Below are positions 34,041 through 43,759 of a stretch of 64,000 nucleotides of DNA, piece after piece. The DNA is from Lysobacter sp. FW306-1B-D06B (GTDB taxonomy: Bacteria > Pseudomonadota > Gammaproteobacteria > Xanthomonadales > Xanthomonadaceae), in the NCBI RefSeq assembly GCF_038446665.1, contig NZ_CP151802.1, positions 1,240,001 through 1,304,000 of the forward strand, given 5' to 3'. The position numbers were made by a program, and so were the translations under genes. Every line of letters begins with the position of its first letter. Position 1 is the first letter of the stretch. The notes under the pieces were generated by a model. It made no database searches. It had not been told where the DNA came from and saw only the letters and a program-made list of their open reading frames with translations.

Positions 34041-36236
34041 ATGGGCCCGCGTCGTCGCGTCCTGAAGAACAGCGCAGCCGAAGCCAACCAGTTCCGCCTG
34101 CGCTCCGCGATCGCCTTCATCTGCGTGCTGGCGGCGCTGGCCGGGCTGGGCTTCTGGTACTTCCGCCTGCAGGTCCTGCAGCACGCCGACTACGCCACGC
34201 GCTCGGAAGCCAACCGCATCAAGCTGCGTCCGGTGGTGCCGGGCCGCGGGCTGATCCTGGACCGCAAGGGCCGCGTGCTGGCCGACAACGTGCCGGCGTA
34301 CCGCATCGAAGTGACGCCGTTCGAAGCCGGCAAGACCGACACCTGGCTGCCCTCGCTGGCGAAGATCATCGCGCTGACGCCCGAGGACAAGGCACGGTTC
34401 GAGGACGAGCGTCGCGCCACGCGCGGCTTCAAGCCGATCACGCTCAAGCTGCGCGTCACCGAGGACGAGGCCGCGCGCTTCGCCGTGGACCGCTGGCGCT
34501 ACCCCGGCGTGGACCTGGTGCCCTACCTCAACCGGCGCTATCCCTACGGCGAACTGCTTTCGCACGTGATCGGCTACGTCGGCCGCATCGACGCCGACGA
34601 CCTCAAGGACCTGGGCGAGGGCGGGGCCGCGCTGACCCACGTCGGCAAGACCGGACTGGAGCGCTATTACGAGGAAGCGCTGCGCGGCAAGGTCGGTTAC
34701 GAGCAGATCGAGACCAACGTCGACGGCCGGCCGATGCGCCAGGTCGGGCATGTTCCGGCCACGCCGGGCGCCGACCTCAAGCTCAGCATCGATCTGGACC
34801 TGCAGCAGGCGATGGTGACGGCGTTCGGCGACATGGACGGCTCGGCCGTCGCCATGGACCCGCGCACCGGCGAAATCCTCGCCATGGTCAGCCTGCCGGG
34901 CTACGACACCAATCTGTTCGTCAACGGCATCTCCAACGTCGACTACCGCGCGCTGATGGACAACCCGTCGCGCCCGCTGTTCAACCGCAACGTGCTCGGC
35001 GGCGGCCCGCCGGGCTCGACGGTGAAGCCGCTGATCGCGCTGGCCGGCCTGGACAGCGGGCTGCGCACGCCCGAGTCGAAGGTGTTCTCCACCGGCACGT
35101 TCTATATCCCCGGGCAGAAGCGCGGCTGGCGCGACGCGCACGGCGGTGCGGGCTGGACGGACCTGCGCAAGTCGATCGCCGCGTCGGTGAACTTCTACTA
35201 CTACAAGCTCGCCTACGAGATGGGCATCGAGCGATTCGACGAATACATGCGCAAGTATGGATTCGGCGCGCCCACCGGCATCGACCTGTCGGGCGAGAAC
35301 AAGGGCGTGGTGCCGTCGCCGGACTGGAAGCGCAAGCGAACCAAGGAGCCGTGGTACGCGGGCGAGACGGTCAACGCCGGCATCGGCCAGGGCTACTGGA
35401 TCGCCACGGTGCTGCAGCTGGTGCGCGGCACGGGAGCGATCGCCAACGGCGGTGACCTGATGCGACCGCACCTGGTCTCGGAGCGCCGCGACGGCTACGA
35501 CACGCCGTGGGTGCCGTTGCCGCAGCCCGCGCCATCGCGCATCACCGACAACGCCAGCAACCTGCGCGCGGTGCAGGAAGGCATGATCCAGACCATCCAT
35601 GGCGCCGGCGGCACCGGTCGCGCGATGGCGATCGGCGCGCCGTACATGATGGCCGGCAAGACCGGCACCGCGCAGAAGATCAGCCGCAAGGGCAGCCAGA
35701 GCTTCGATCCGCATTCGCTGCCCTACCACCTGCGCCACCAGGCGCTGTTCGTGGGCTATGCGCCGGCCGACAACCCGACCATCGTAGTGGCGATCTCGGT
35801 CGAACACGGCGGCTTCGGTGGCAGCACCGCGGCGCCGATCGCGCGCAAGATCTTCGATGCCTGGCTGCTGGGCAAGATGCCTGATCCGGTGCCGACCGAT
35901 CCCAAGTACACGCGCCCGGCCCAGCCGCATGCAGCGCCGGTGACTGCGGTCGCCGGCACGGCGGCCGGTCCGGTGCCGACGTTGCTGCCGGTGGCGGGAA
36001 CGCCCGTCGCGGCGGGCGCCACGGCTGTATCGAGCCCCTCTCCCGCTGGCGGGAGAGGGGTGAGGGCGAACGAAGCGGCCGTGGTGACTTCAACGCCGCC
36101 GGCGCCCTTGCCCTCATCCGCCCTCCGGGCACCTTCTCCCGCAAGCGGGAGAAGGGAAGCGCCGCAGCCGGGACAATCGCAACCGCTGTCGCAACAGCCA
36201 CCGCAACCCACCCCACCGCAGGAACCCACCCGATGA
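34041..36236 (+). CDS. mrdA: Penicillin-binding protein 2 (elongation D,D-transpeptidase)
   Basis: 731 residues; E. coli PBP2 is about 630. N-terminal membrane anchor (about 22-42), pedestal and head domains, then the transpeptidase domain with S326-T-V-K329 (GSTVK), SVN in AASVNFYYYK, and KTG in AGKTGTAQK. The core ends around residue 620 (DAWLLGKMPDP). The roughly 110-residue tail is Pro/Ala-rich, and residues about 664-706 are read straight from two copies of the family-A palindrome. The catalytic core looks intact. Cross-links new glycan together with RodA. The stop overlaps rodA. Confidence 0.96.
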   Translation: MGPRRRVLKNSAAEANQFRLRSAIAFICVLAALAGLGFWYFRLQVLQHADYATRSEANRIKLRPVVPGRGLILDRKGRVLADNVPAYRIEVTPFEAGKTDTWLPSLAKIIALTPEDKARFEDERRATRGFKPITLKLRVTEDEAARFAVDRWRYPGVDLVPYLNRRYPYGELLSHVIGYVGRIDADDLKDLGEGGAALTHVGKTGLERYYEEALRGKVGYEQIETNVDGRPMRQVGHVPATPGADLKLSIDLDLQQAMVTAFGDMDGSAVAMDPRTGEILAMVSLPGYDTNLFVNGISNVDYRALMDNPSRPLFNRNVLGGGPPGSTVKPLIALAGLDSGLRTPESKVFSTGTFYIPGQKRGWRDAHGGAGWTDLRKSIAASVNFYYYKLAYEMGIERFDEYMRKYGFGAPTGIDLSGENKGVVPSPDWKRKRTKEPWYAGETVNAGIGQGYWIATVLQLVRGTGAIANGGDLMRPHLVSERRDGYDTPWVPLPQPAPSRITDNASNLRAVQEGMIQTIHGAGGTGRAMAIGAPYMMAGKTGTAQKISRKGSQSFDPHSLPYHLRHQALFVGYAPADNPTIVVAISVEHGGFGGSTAAPIARKIFDAWLLGKMPDPVPTDPKYTRPAQPHAAPVTAVAGTAAGPVPTLLPVAGTPVAAGATAVSSPSPAGGRGVRANEAAVVTSTPPAPLPSSALRAPSPASGRREAPQPGQSQPLSQQPPQPTPPQEPTR
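36033..36072. repeat. Palindromic repeat (family A) in the mrdA 3' end, copy 1
   Basis: AGCCCCTCTCCCGCTGGCGG then GAGAGGGGTGAGGGCGAA. A near-perfect stem in frame on the + strand, read as SSPSPAGGRGVRAN. Confidence 0.88.
36112..36160. repeat. Palindromic repeat (family A) in the mrdA 3' end, copy 2
   Basis: CCCTCATCCGCCCTCCGGGC then ACCTTCTCCCGCAAGCGGGA and GAAGGG. It is in frame and read as PSSALRAPSPASGRREA. Opposite-facing flanks suggest copies 1 and 2 form an inverted pair. Confidence 0.85.
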
Positions 36237-37345
36237 GGCTGATCCTGCGCTGGCTGTTCGACCTGCTCGTGCGCTTCGCGCGCACGCTCGATCTGCCGCT
36301 GCTCGGCGCGCTGCTGGCGCTGATGGTGATCGGCCTGGCGGTGCTGTACAGCGCTGCCGATCACGCCATGGGGCTGGTCGTGCGCCAGGGTGCGTTCTTC
36401 GTCGCCGGTCTGGGCGTGATGTGGGCGCTTTCGCGCGTGCCGCCCAACCAGCTGCGCAACTGGACGCCGCTGGTGTTCGGCGCCTCGCTGCTGCCGCTGG
36501 TGCTGGTGCTGCTGATCGGCACCGGCAAGCACGGCCGCCACTGGATCAACCTCGGCGTGGTCTACGTGCAACCGGCCGAGCTGCTCAAACTCAGCCTGCC
36601 GATGATGGTCGCGTGGTACCTCGATCGGCAGGCGTTGCCGCCGCGGTTCCGCACGGTGCTGATCGCCGGCGTGCTGATCGCCGTGCCGACCGGCCTGATC
36701 CTGCTCCAACCCGACTTCGGCACCGCGATGCTGGTTGCCACCAGCGGCGCGTTCGCCCTGTACCTGGCGGGACTGCCGTGGTGGTGGTTCGGCATGGCGT
36801 TCGGCGCGGTCGCGGCCGTGGCGCCGGTCGCGTGGTTCTGGCTGCTGCGCCCGTACCAGAAGGACCGCATCCTCACCTTCCTCAATCCCGAGTCCGATCC
36901 GCTGGGCACCGGCTGGAACATCATCCAGTCGAAGATCGCCATCGGCGCGGGCGGCCTCACCGGCAAGGGCTGGGGGCAGGGCTCGCAGTCGCACCTCAAT
37001 TACCTGCCCGAGCACACCACCGACTTCATCTTCGCCGTGCTGAGCGAAGAGTTCGGCTGGATCGGCGTGGGCACGGTGCTGGCGCTGTACCTGTTCGTGA
37101 TCGGCCGCTGCCTGTGGATCGCGGCGGAGGCGCGCGACGGCTATTCGCGACTGATCGCCGGCGCGCTCGGCCTGGCGTTCTGCGTATACGTGATCGTCAA
37201 CGGCGGCATGATCTCCGGCCTGCTGCCGGTGGTCGGCGTGCCCATGCCGCTGTTGAGTTACGGCGGCACGTCGGCCGTCTCGCTGCTGGCGGGATTGGGC
37301 GTGGTGATGGCCGTTCGCGCGCACCGGCCGATCTACGCGCGCTGA
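36233..37345 (+). CDS. rodA: Rod-shape peptidoglycan glycosyltransferase RodA (SEDS)
   Basis: 370 residues, about ten membrane helices. SEDS-family polymerase that builds glycan strands with PBP2. Conserved segments: ALMVIGLAVLYSA in helix 1, LQPDFGTAMLV (containing the essential Asp region), WNIIQSKIAIGAGGLTGKGW and the C-terminal GMISGLLPVVGVPMPLLSYGGTS (quoted as GMISGLLPVVGVPMPLLSYG). The start overlaps the mrdA stop (ATGA). Confidence 0.97.
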   Translation: MRLILRWLFDLLVRFARTLDLPLLGALLALMVIGLAVLYSAADHAMGLVVRQGAFFVAGLGVMWALSRVPPNQLRNWTPLVFGASLLPLVLVLLIGTGKHGRHWINLGVVYVQPAELLKLSLPMMVAWYLDRQALPPRFRTVLIAGVLIAVPTGLILLQPDFGTAMLVATSGAFALYLAGLPWWWFGMAFGAVAAVAPVAWFWLLRPYQKDRILTFLNPESDPLGTGWNIIQSKIAIGAGGLTGKGWGQGSQSHLNYLPEHTTDFIFAVLSEEFGWIGVGTVLALYLFVIGRCLWIAAEARDGYSRLIAGALGLAFCVYVIVNGGMISGLLPVVGVPMPLLSYGGTSAVSLLAGLGVVMAVRAHRPIYAR

Positions 37346-37436
37346 CACACCTGTTCATCGTGCAGGGCAGGGCCGCGCGAACCTGACTCGATGCCCTGTC
37401 CTGCATGAACGTGCGGTTCTGGCCATCCGGAGCGCG

Positions 37437-37445
37437 TGCTACCCT
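37437..37445 (+). promoter_or_regulatory. Extended -10 element before mltB (leaderless candidate)
   Basis: TGCTACCCT, an extended -10 form, ends 7 nt before the ATG at 37453 and no Shine-Dalgarno lies between. It would allow mltB to be transcribed separately from rodA. Confidence 0.45.
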
Positions 37446-37452
37446 CGCGTCG

Positions 37453-38604
37453 ATGACCCGACGCCACTTAATCCGTAGCGCCGTGATCAGCGCGTCCTTT
37501 CTCGCGTTGGCCGGTTGCGCCACCCAGGCCTCCGCGCCCGTTCCGCAGACTTCCACCCCCGCCGCTCCGGCCAGGCCGGTGCCGGGCACGCCTGCGCTGC
37601 CCGATCCGGTGCTGCAGCAGCCGCTGGACCTCGCGCGTGCCGCGTTCGTTCGCGAGACCGCCGCGCAGTACGGAATCGACCCGGCCTACATCGAATCGGT
37701 GCTGGCGAAGGCGCAGATCCGCGACAGCATCGTCGCCGCGATGTCCAAACCGGCCGAAGCCAAGCCGTGGCGCGACTACCGGCCGATCTTCATCACCCAG
37801 TCGCGCATCGACGGCGGCCGCGCCTTCCTGGCCGAGCACCGCGAAGAACTCGCACGCGCTCAGGAGAAGTACGGCGTCCCCGCCGAAGTGATCGTCTCCA
37901 TCATCGGCGTGGAAACCAACTACGGCCGCAACACCGGTTCCTATCCGGTGCTCGATGCGCTGTACACGCTGGCCTTCGCCTATCCGCGCAGCGGCGATCC
38001 GGCCAAGCTGGATCGCGAGAACCGCCGCGAAGCGTTCTTCCGCGGCGAGCTGGCCCAGTTGTTCGCGCTGGGCAAGGAAACCGGACTGGACATCACCGCG
38101 CTCAAGGGCAGCTACGCCGGCGCGATGGGCTGGGGCCAGTTCATGCCGTCGAGCTACCGCGAGTTCGCGGTGGACGGCAACGGCGACGGCAAGCGCGATC
38201 TGTTCAACAACCTCGACGACGTCTTCGCCTCCATCGCCAATTACTTCGTGCAGAAGGGCGGCTGGGTGCGCGGCGGGCCGGTGACGGTGCGCGCCAATGC
38301 GTCGGCCAATGCGCAGCCGATCGAGCCGGAAAGCCTGGATCCGCTGTACACGATGAGCGACCTGGCCACGCGCGGCTTCCGCCCGCTGCAGCCGGTGACG
38401 CCGCCGGAACAGAACGCCACGGTGGTGAAGCTCGACGGCGATGCCGGGCCGGAGTACTGGTTCGGCTTCCGCAACTTCTACGCGATCACCCGCTACAACA
38501 TCTCCAAGCACTACGCGATGGCGGTGTATCAGTTGAGCCAGGCGATCGCCGGCAGCGGTGATGCGCCGGTCGCGGCCGCACCCTCAGGACAGCCGTCCGC
38601 ATGA
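37453..38604 (+). CDS. mltB: Membrane-bound lytic murein transglycosylase B
   Basis: 383 residues. Lipoprotein signal with lipobox LALAGC (C22), so the enzyme is anchored to the outer membrane and cuts peptidoglycan glycan to 1,6-anhydro products. The catalytic glutamate is E154 in IIGVETNYGR; the conserved GAMGWGQFMPSSYREFAVDG segment and the C-terminal EYWFGFRNFYAITRYN are intact. The start at 37453 gives the canonical signal; the upstream ATG at 37405 would bury it. A Pro-rich linker at about 28-50. Its stop overlaps rlpA by 4 nt. Confidence 0.95.
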   Translation: MTRRHLIRSAVISASFLALAGCATQASAPVPQTSTPAAPARPVPGTPALPDPVLQQPLDLARAAFVRETAAQYGIDPAYIESVLAKAQIRDSIVAAMSKPAEAKPWRDYRPIFITQSRIDGGRAFLAEHREELARAQEKYGVPAEVIVSIIGVETNYGRNTGSYPVLDALYTLAFAYPRSGDPAKLDRENRREAFFRGELAQLFALGKETGLDITALKGSYAGAMGWGQFMPSSYREFAVDGNGDGKRDLFNNLDDVFASIANYFVQKGGWVRGGPVTVRANASANAQPIEPESLDPLYTMSDLATRGFRPLQPVTPPEQNATVVKLDGDAGPEYWFGFRNFYAITRYNISKHYAMAVYQLSQAIAGSGDAPVAAAPSGQPSA

Positions 38605-39842
38605 TGCGCCTGCCTGCCCTCGGCACCGTGGCCGCCCGGACGCTCCTGGCGGTCGCGGTGGTCTGTCTCGCCGCCTGCGCGAGTTCGCCGAAGAAGTCTG
38701 CTTCGCGGCCCACAGCCGCGCCGGATCGTGGCGGCGTGCATCACGCACCGCTGCCCGGAAGCAAGAAGAAATCGCCTTACGCCCCGGCCCAGGAAGACCC
38801 GAACACGCGCGGCCACTACACCGCCGGCGGGCTCTACAAGCCGGGCGTGAAAGACACCACGCCGGATTACGTGCCCGACGTCGATTCCATCCCCGAGCCC
38901 GAGGTCACGAACGAACCGCGTTCGGCCGTGGGCAATCGCCCCAGCTACGTCGTGCTCGGCAAGACCTACAAGGTGATGGACGACACCAAGGGGTATGTGG
39001 AGCGCGGCACGGCCTCGTACTACGGGCAGAAGTTCCATGGACGCCGCACGTCCAACCTGGAGGTGTACGACATGTACGCCTTCACCGCCGCGCACAAGAC
39101 GCTGCCGCTGCCGAGCTTCGCGCGCGTGACCAACCTCGACAACGGCAAGTCGGTGGTGGTGCGCGTCAACGACCGCGGCCCGTTCCACGAAGGGCGCGTA
39201 ATCGACCTCAGCTACGCCGCCGCGGTGAAGCTGGGCATCACCCAGAAGGGCACGGGCAAGGTCGAAGTGCGTGCGCTGAAGCCGGGCGACGACGCGCCGA
39301 TCTACGCCTCCGCGCCGGAGCGGCCGACCGCCCAGCCGACGCCTCAGCCCACGCCCCCCGCACCGCAGAAGTCGCCCAGCGCTATGGACCGCCTTGTCGC
39401 CGCGATCCCGGTCGGCACCGCCGGCGCCGCCGTGTTGCCGCCGGGCGTGCGCATCGCCACCGGCAAGCCCACGCCGATGAACGCGAACGGCGGCAAGTTT
39501 GCCGGCGCCGTCGCATCGGTCCAGTCCGCTGCCCCGAGCCCGGCCGTCACCGCGCCCATCGCCCTCCCCGCCGCCACGGTGCCGGTCGCGGCCCCCGTGT
39601 CGGCCGGTGGCGACAAGGTCGTCTTCCAGGTCGCCAGCTTCACCGCCCGCGCCAACGCCGACCGCGCGCTGACCCGCCTGCGCGAGGCCGGCATCGACAC
39701 CGCCCAGCTCAGCGACGCCAGCGCCAACGGCCAGACCATCTGGCGCCTGCGCGTCGGTCCGCTGCAGGCCGCCCAGGCCACGGAACTCGCCGCCCGCATC
39801 GCCGGTCTGGGATTCGGGCAGCCGCAGCGCGTCCGCGACTAG
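38601..39842 (+). CDS. rlpA: Septal-ring lytic transglycosylase / lipoprotein RlpA
   Basis: 413 residues. Lipobox VCLAAC (Cys about 26). Double-psi beta-barrel domain at about 128-235 with GTASYYGQKFHGRRTSNLEVYDMYAF and VRVNDRGPFHEGRVIDLSYAAA (shown as GTASYYGQKFHGRRTSN and RVNDRGPFHEGRVIDLS). A C-terminal SPOR domain (about 335-410, FQVASFTARANADRAL, then WRLRVGP) binds denuded glycan at the division site. The linker (235-335) is Pro/Ala-rich. Overlaps mltB by 4 nt. Confidence 0.95.
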   Translation: MMRLPALGTVAARTLLAVAVVCLAACASSPKKSASRPTAAPDRGGVHHAPLPGSKKKSPYAPAQEDPNTRGHYTAGGLYKPGVKDTTPDYVPDVDSIPEPEVTNEPRSAVGNRPSYVVLGKTYKVMDDTKGYVERGTASYYGQKFHGRRTSNLEVYDMYAFTAAHKTLPLPSFARVTNLDNGKSVVVRVNDRGPFHEGRVIDLSYAAAVKLGITQKGTGKVEVRALKPGDDAPIYASAPERPTAQPTPQPTPPAPQKSPSAMDRLVAAIPVGTAGAAVLPPGVRIATGKPTPMNANGGKFAGAVASVQSAAPSPAVTAPIALPAATVPVAAPVSAGGDKVVFQVASFTARANADRALTRLREAGIDTAQLSDASANGQTIWRLRVGPLQAAQATELAARIAGLGFGQPQRVRD

Positions 39843-39901
39843 AATTCTTCCCACTCTTGCCAATGGCCGGCCTGACGCCGGCGCCCGGAGCCGTACCGAA
39901 A

Positions 39902-41116
39902 ATGAAAGTCCCCGCTCTCGCCAGAGCCGCCGTCGTCGCGGCCGCTGCCACCCTCGTGGCCGGCCTCGCGCTCGCCCAGACCACGCCCGCGCCGCGCACC
40001 GCGCTGCCGGCCGCCAGCGAATCGCTGCCGGTGCCGCCGCCGCCGAAGATCGCCGGCACCGCCTGGGTGCTGATGGACGCCGCCAGCGGCAACATCCTGG
40101 CCGGCGAGAACTACGACACCCGCCTGGAGCCGGCAAGCATCACCAAGGTGATGACCAGCTACGTGATCGCCGCGGAAATGGCCGCCGGCAAGGTCAAGGG
40201 CGACGACCAGGTCATGATGACCGAGAACGCCTGGCGCGTCGGCGGCGCCGGCACCGACGGCAGCTACTCCGGCTTCGAGGTCAACAAGACCGCGCCGCTG
40301 CTGGAGATGGAAAAGGGCATGGTGGTGCAGTCGGGCAACGACGCCGCCATCGCGCTGGCCGAGCATGTCGCCGGCAGCACCGACGCCTTCGCCGCGCTGA
40401 TGAATCAGTACGCCGCGCGCATCGGCCTGAAGAACAGCCACTTCGTCAACCCGACGGGCCTGTCGGATCCGGAGCACTTCTCCACCGCGCGCGACCTGGC
40501 GCTGCTGGGCCGCGCGCTGGTGCACGATTTCCCGGTCGCGTACTCGTACAACCGGATCAAGGAATTCACGGTCGGCCCGATCACCCAGTCGAACCGCAAT
40601 CGGCTGCTGTGGCGCGATTCCACCGTGGACGGCATCAAGACCGGCCATCACTCCGGCGCCGGCTATTGCCTCATGGCGTCGGCCAAGCGCGGTGACCAGC
40701 GCCTGATCTCGGTCGTCATGGGCTCCACGTCCGACGACCAGCGCACCAACGACAGCCAGGCGCTGCTCAACTGGGGCTTCCGCTTCTTCGAGACGCACAA
40801 GCTCTACGACACCGGCAAGGCCGTGGCGAAGCAGAAGGTGTGGAAGGGCGCGTCCGACGAAGTGCAGCTGGGCGTCGACGAACCGCTGCTGGTAACCGTG
40901 CAGCGCGGCAAGTACAACCAGCTCAAGCCGATGATGGACGTGCCCAAGACGCTGGTCGCGCCGATCACCAAGGGCCAGAAGATCGGCACGGTGAAGGTGA
41001 TGCTGGACGGCAAGGTCGTCTCGCAGCGTCCGCTGGTCGCGCTCAACGCGGTCGAGCAGGGCGGCTTCTTCAAGCGCCTGTGGGACGAGTTCTGGATGTG
41101 GTGGGAGTCGGACTGA
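39902..41116 (+). CDS. dacC: D-alanyl-D-alanine carboxypeptidase (PBP5/6 family)
   Basis: 404 residues. Sec signal peptide (about 1-26, ending GLALAQ). S11 peptidase motifs: S79-x-x-K82 (SITK), S144-G-N146 and K246-T-G248. The C-terminal beta domain (about 290-375) is followed by an amphipathic, Trp-rich membrane-binding helix (FFKRLWDEFWMWW). It trims pentapeptides in the periplasm. The start is the ATG at 39902, 60 nt after rlpA, with a TAGAAT hexamer at 39840 as a possible internal promoter. Last gene of the elongasome operon. Confidence 0.95.
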   Translation: MKVPALARAAVVAAAATLVAGLALAQTTPAPRTALPAASESLPVPPPPKIAGTAWVLMDAASGNILAGENYDTRLEPASITKVMTSYVIAAEMAAGKVKGDDQVMMTENAWRVGGAGTDGSYSGFEVNKTAPLLEMEKGMVVQSGNDAAIALAEHVAGSTDAFAALMNQYAARIGLKNSHFVNPTGLSDPEHFSTARDLALLGRALVHDFPVAYSYNRIKEFTVGPITQSNRNRLLWRDSTVDGIKTGHHSGAGYCLMASAKRGDQRLISVVMGSTSDDQRTNDSQALLNWGFRFFETHKLYDTGKAVAKQKVWKGASDEVQLGVDEPLLVTVQRGKYNQLKPMMDVPKTLVAPITKGQKIGTVKVMLDGKVVSQRPLVALNAVEQGGFFKRLWDEFWMWWESD

Positions 41117-41138
41117 TCCGACCCCGCACTCACATAGC

Positions 41139-41167
41139 AAAAAGGCCGGCGCAAGCCGGCCTTTTTT
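41139..41167. terminator. Strong intrinsic terminator, bidirectional
   Basis: AAAAAGGCCGGC, loop GCAA, GCCGGCCTTTTTT. A 12-bp perfect stem with a T-run on the + strand and an A-run on the left that serves the minus strand. It ends the mre-dac operon and the convergent small membrane-protein gene. Confidence 0.95.
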
Positions 41168-41200
41168 GTTGGGCGTGTCTTGTTGGGCGTGGAGCCGGCG

Positions 41201-41494
41201 TCAGAGCAGCATCGCGGCCAGCATCGGCAAAGGCACGCAGGCGTAGCCGAACAGCCAGCCGATCACCGCGCTGTGGCGGCCCTGTCGCAGCAGCCGGGCG
41301 GTGACGAGGTACGTCGCCATGGCCAGGGCGTACAACAAAGCGATGCACGGTGCCGCGATCGCGAGCGCGTCTGCCGTGCCGGTCTCGCCATAGCCGGCGA
41401 CCATCAGCGACAGGATCAGCGCCAGCGCGGCCAGGGCCGAGGTGTGGACGGCCAGCAGCGCGATCAGCGCGCGGTGGGAGAACGCAGGGGTCAT
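41201..41494 (-). CDS. Small three-helix membrane protein, unknown
   Basis: 97 residues. Three hydrophobic segments at about 9-32, 44-64 and 77-96 with little polar sequence (SHRALIALLAVHTSALAALA, IAAPCIALLYALAMATYLV, WLFGYACVPLPMLAAMLL). It is not a family I recognise. The start is the ATG at 41494. It is convergent with dacC and ends at the shared terminator. No Shine-Dalgarno is obvious; a frame extending upstream is probably a shadow of the ybeD strand. Confidence 0.6.
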   Translation of the reverse strand: MTPAFSHRALIALLAVHTSALAALALILSLMVAGYGETGTADALAIAAPCIALLYALAMATYLVTARLLRQGRHSAVIGWLFGYACVPLPMLAAMLL

Positions 41495-41719
41495 GGGCCG
41501 GGCCGGTGTTCGAGCCCGCGAAGTCTCGGCGCGCGCGCCGTCCGTCGAAATAGGACGAAGTCTGAAGAGGCCGCGAGGCAGGCGCCGCGTCGCGAACGAG
41601 GGGCGGCCGGCACATGTCCGTCTTCGTCCGGATGAACAGGAAGTGCGCTTGGCGGCCTGACGCTGCAACGCCTGCGCAGGCCGGAAACCGGGTTGGGTTT
41701 GCCGGGGGGCAGACCCATA

Positions 41720-42007
41720 ATGACCGCCATGGAAATCAAATCCGACAACCCGGAACACGGCTTCCAGTTCCCCGGCACGTTCGAGTTGAGCGCCATGGGC
41801 GCGGCCGAGAAGGACCTGGAAACGGTGCTGCCGACGCTGCTGCTGGATGCAGGCATCGAAGTCCTGCACGAAACCGTCAACTGGAAGCTGTCGAGCAACG
41901 GGCGCTATGTGTCCGTGCGGATCAGTTTCCGTGCGACCAGCCGCGAGCAGTACGACCTGGCGCATCAGGCGCTGCGCGAACACCCGGAAGTGAAGTGGAC
42001 GCTCTGA
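41720..42007 (+). CDS. ybeD: DUF493 (YbeD) family protein
   Basis: 95 residues from the ATG at 41720, or 92 from 41729 ([16 protein letters not shown]). The YbeD signature is clear: [13 protein letters not shown] at the N-terminus and [26 protein letters not shown]. It has an ACT-like ferredoxin fold and unknown role, almost always upstream of lipB. A GGGGGG stretch about 10 nt before 41720 supports that start. The lipB frame starts inside its last codons. Confidence 0.92.
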   Translation: MTAMEIKSDNPEHGFQFPGTFELSAMGAAEKDLETVLPTLLLDAGIEVLHETVNWKLSSNGRYVSVRISFRATSREQYDLAHQALREHPEVKWTL

Positions 42008-42687
42008 GCGAGCCGGTCGTCGTCGCGCCCGAGCCGGCACCCACCGTGCCCTCGGCCCGCCTGCGCGACCTGGGCCGCCGTGCCTACGAGCCCGTCTGGC
42101 ACGCCATGCAAGCCTTCACCGACGCGCGCACGGTGGACACGCCCGACGAGCTTTGGCTGGTCGAACACGACCCGGTGTTCACCCTCGGCCAGGCCGGCAA
42201 GGACGAGCACGTCCTGTTTCCCGGCGACATCCCGGTGATCCACGTCGACCGCGGCGGCCAGGTGACCTACCACGGCCCCGGCCAGATCGTGCTGTACCCG
42301 CTGCTCGACCTGAAGCGGCTGAAGGTGGGCGTCAAGGAATACGTCCACCGGATCGAGCAGGCCATGATCGACACGCTGGCCGACTGGAACATCCTCGCCC
42401 AGCGCCGCGACGGCGCCCCGGGCGTGTACGTCAACGACGCCAAGATCGGCGCGCTGGGCATCCGCGTGCGGCGCGGCTGCACCTTCCACGGCCTGGCGTT
42501 CAACATCGCCATGGACCTGGAGCCGTTCCAGCGCATAAACCCCTGCGGCTATCAGGGGCTGCAGGTGACCTCGATGCTAGACTTGGGCGGCCCGTCCGGG
42601 CTGGATGCGGTGAAGCCGGTGCTGATCGAGCACGTCGCCCGCCAGTTCGGCCTCGACGTCCAACCGGCCCCGCCGCCGACGTTCTGA
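41995..42687 (+). CDS. lipB: Octanoyl-[ACP]:protein N-octanoyltransferase
   Basis: 230 residues. It transfers octanoyl from acyl carrier protein to lipoyl domains. The catalytic pair is K150 ([11 protein letters not shown]) and C184 ([10 protein letters not shown]); the conserved [20 protein letters not shown] segment is intact (residues 88-107). No ATG is suitable: a GTG at 41995 overlaps ybeD by 13 nt and would couple the two, while a GTG at 42046 is an alternative that trims 17 residues of a Pro/Val-rich, non-conserved N-terminus. LipA follows after 58 nt. Confidence 0.93.
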   Translation: MDALSEPVVVAPEPAPTVPSARLRDLGRRAYEPVWHAMQAFTDARTVDTPDELWLVEHDPVFTLGQAGKDEHVLFPGDIPVIHVDRGGQVTYHGPGQIVLYPLLDLKRLKVGVKEYVHRIEQAMIDTLADWNILAQRRDGAPGVYVNDAKIGALGIRVRRGCTFHGLAFNIAMDLEPFQRINPCGYQGLQVTSMLDLGGPSGLDAVKPVLIEHVARQFGLDVQPAPPPTF

Positions 42688-42745
42688 CCCCCATTCCGAC
42701 GCGCTCCGCAGACCGGGGCCGCCGCTCCAGAGATCCACGCACGCC

Positions 42746-43759
42746 ATGACCGAGTCCGCTTCCAAGACCATCCCGCTGTCGGTGGTGAGTGGCGACGCCG
42801 CGCCGTCCACGTTGCAGCCCGGCGTGAAGCAGGTCGCCGGCGACAAGATCGCGCGCTCGCCGGTGCAGTTCGCCGACGCGCCGGTGCTGCGCAAGCCGTC
42901 GTGGATCCGCGTTCGGATTCCCTCCGGCAACTCGGTGCAGCAGCTCAAGGCCAAGCTGCGCGAGAACCGCCTGGTCACGGTCTGCGAAGAGGCCAGCTGC
43001 CCGAACATCCACGAGTGCTTCAGCCACGGCACGGCGACCTTCATGATCCTCGGCGAGGTCTGCACCCGCCGCTGCAGCTTCTGCGACGTCGCCCACGGCC
43101 GTCCGAAGCCGCCGGATCCGGCCGAACCGCTGAGCCTGGCGACCACCGTCGCCGACATGAACCTCAAGTACGTGGTGGTCACCAGCGTCGACCGCGACGA
43201 CCTGCGCGACGGTGGTGCCCAGCACTTCGTCGACTGCATCGCGGCGATCCGCCACCACAGCCCGCGCACCAAGATCGAGGTCCTCACGCCCGACTTCCGC
43301 GGCAAGGGCCGCATGGAGCGCGCGCTGGAAATCCTGGCGACGAACCCGCCGGACGTGTTCAACCACAACGTCGAGACCGTGCCGGACCTGTACCGCAACG
43401 TCCGCCCGGGCGCCGACTACCAGTGGTCGCTGACCCTGCTGAAGAAGTTCAAGGCGCAGCACCCGGAAGTGGCGACCAAGAGCGGCATCATGCTGGGCCT
43501 GGGCGAGGACATGGAGCAGGTGCAGGCCACGCTGCGCGACCTGCGCGCGCACGACGTGGACATGATCACCATCGGCCAGTACCTCCAGCCCAGCCCGCAC
43601 CATCATCCGGTCCTGCGGTACTGGACGCCGGAGGAGTTCAAGGCGCTGGAGGAGTACGGCATGAGCCTGGGCTTCACCCACGTCGCCTCCGGCCCGCTGG
43701 TCCGCTCCTCGTACCACGCCGATCGCTCCGCGATGGAAGCCGGCTTCGTCGCCGCCTGA
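42746..43759 (+). CDS. lipA: Lipoyl synthase
   Basis: 337 residues. Radical SAM enzyme that inserts two sulfurs into octanoyl groups. The auxiliary cluster motif is C80, C85, C91 ([12 protein letters not shown]) and the radical SAM motif is C106, C110, C113 (CTRRCSFC). The C-terminal RSSYHAD serine ligand is present. The N-terminal 50 residues are longer than in E. coli and variable. Start at 42746 after lipB. Operon ybeD-lipB-lipA. Confidence 0.98.
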   Translation: MTESASKTIPLSVVSGDAAPSTLQPGVKQVAGDKIARSPVQFADAPVLRKPSWIRVRIPSGNSVQQLKAKLRENRLVTVCEEASCPNIHECFSHGTATFMILGEVCTRRCSFCDVAHGRPKPPDPAEPLSLATTVADMNLKYVVVTSVDRDDLRDGGAQHFVDCIAAIRHHSPRTKIEVLTPDFRGKGRMERALEILATNPPDVFNHNVETVPDLYRNVRPGADYQWSLTLLKKFKAQHPEVATKSGIMLGLGEDMEQVQATLRDLRAHDVDMITIGQYLQPSPHHHPVLRYWTPEEFKALEEYGMSLGFTHVASGPLVRSSYHADRSAMEAGFVAA

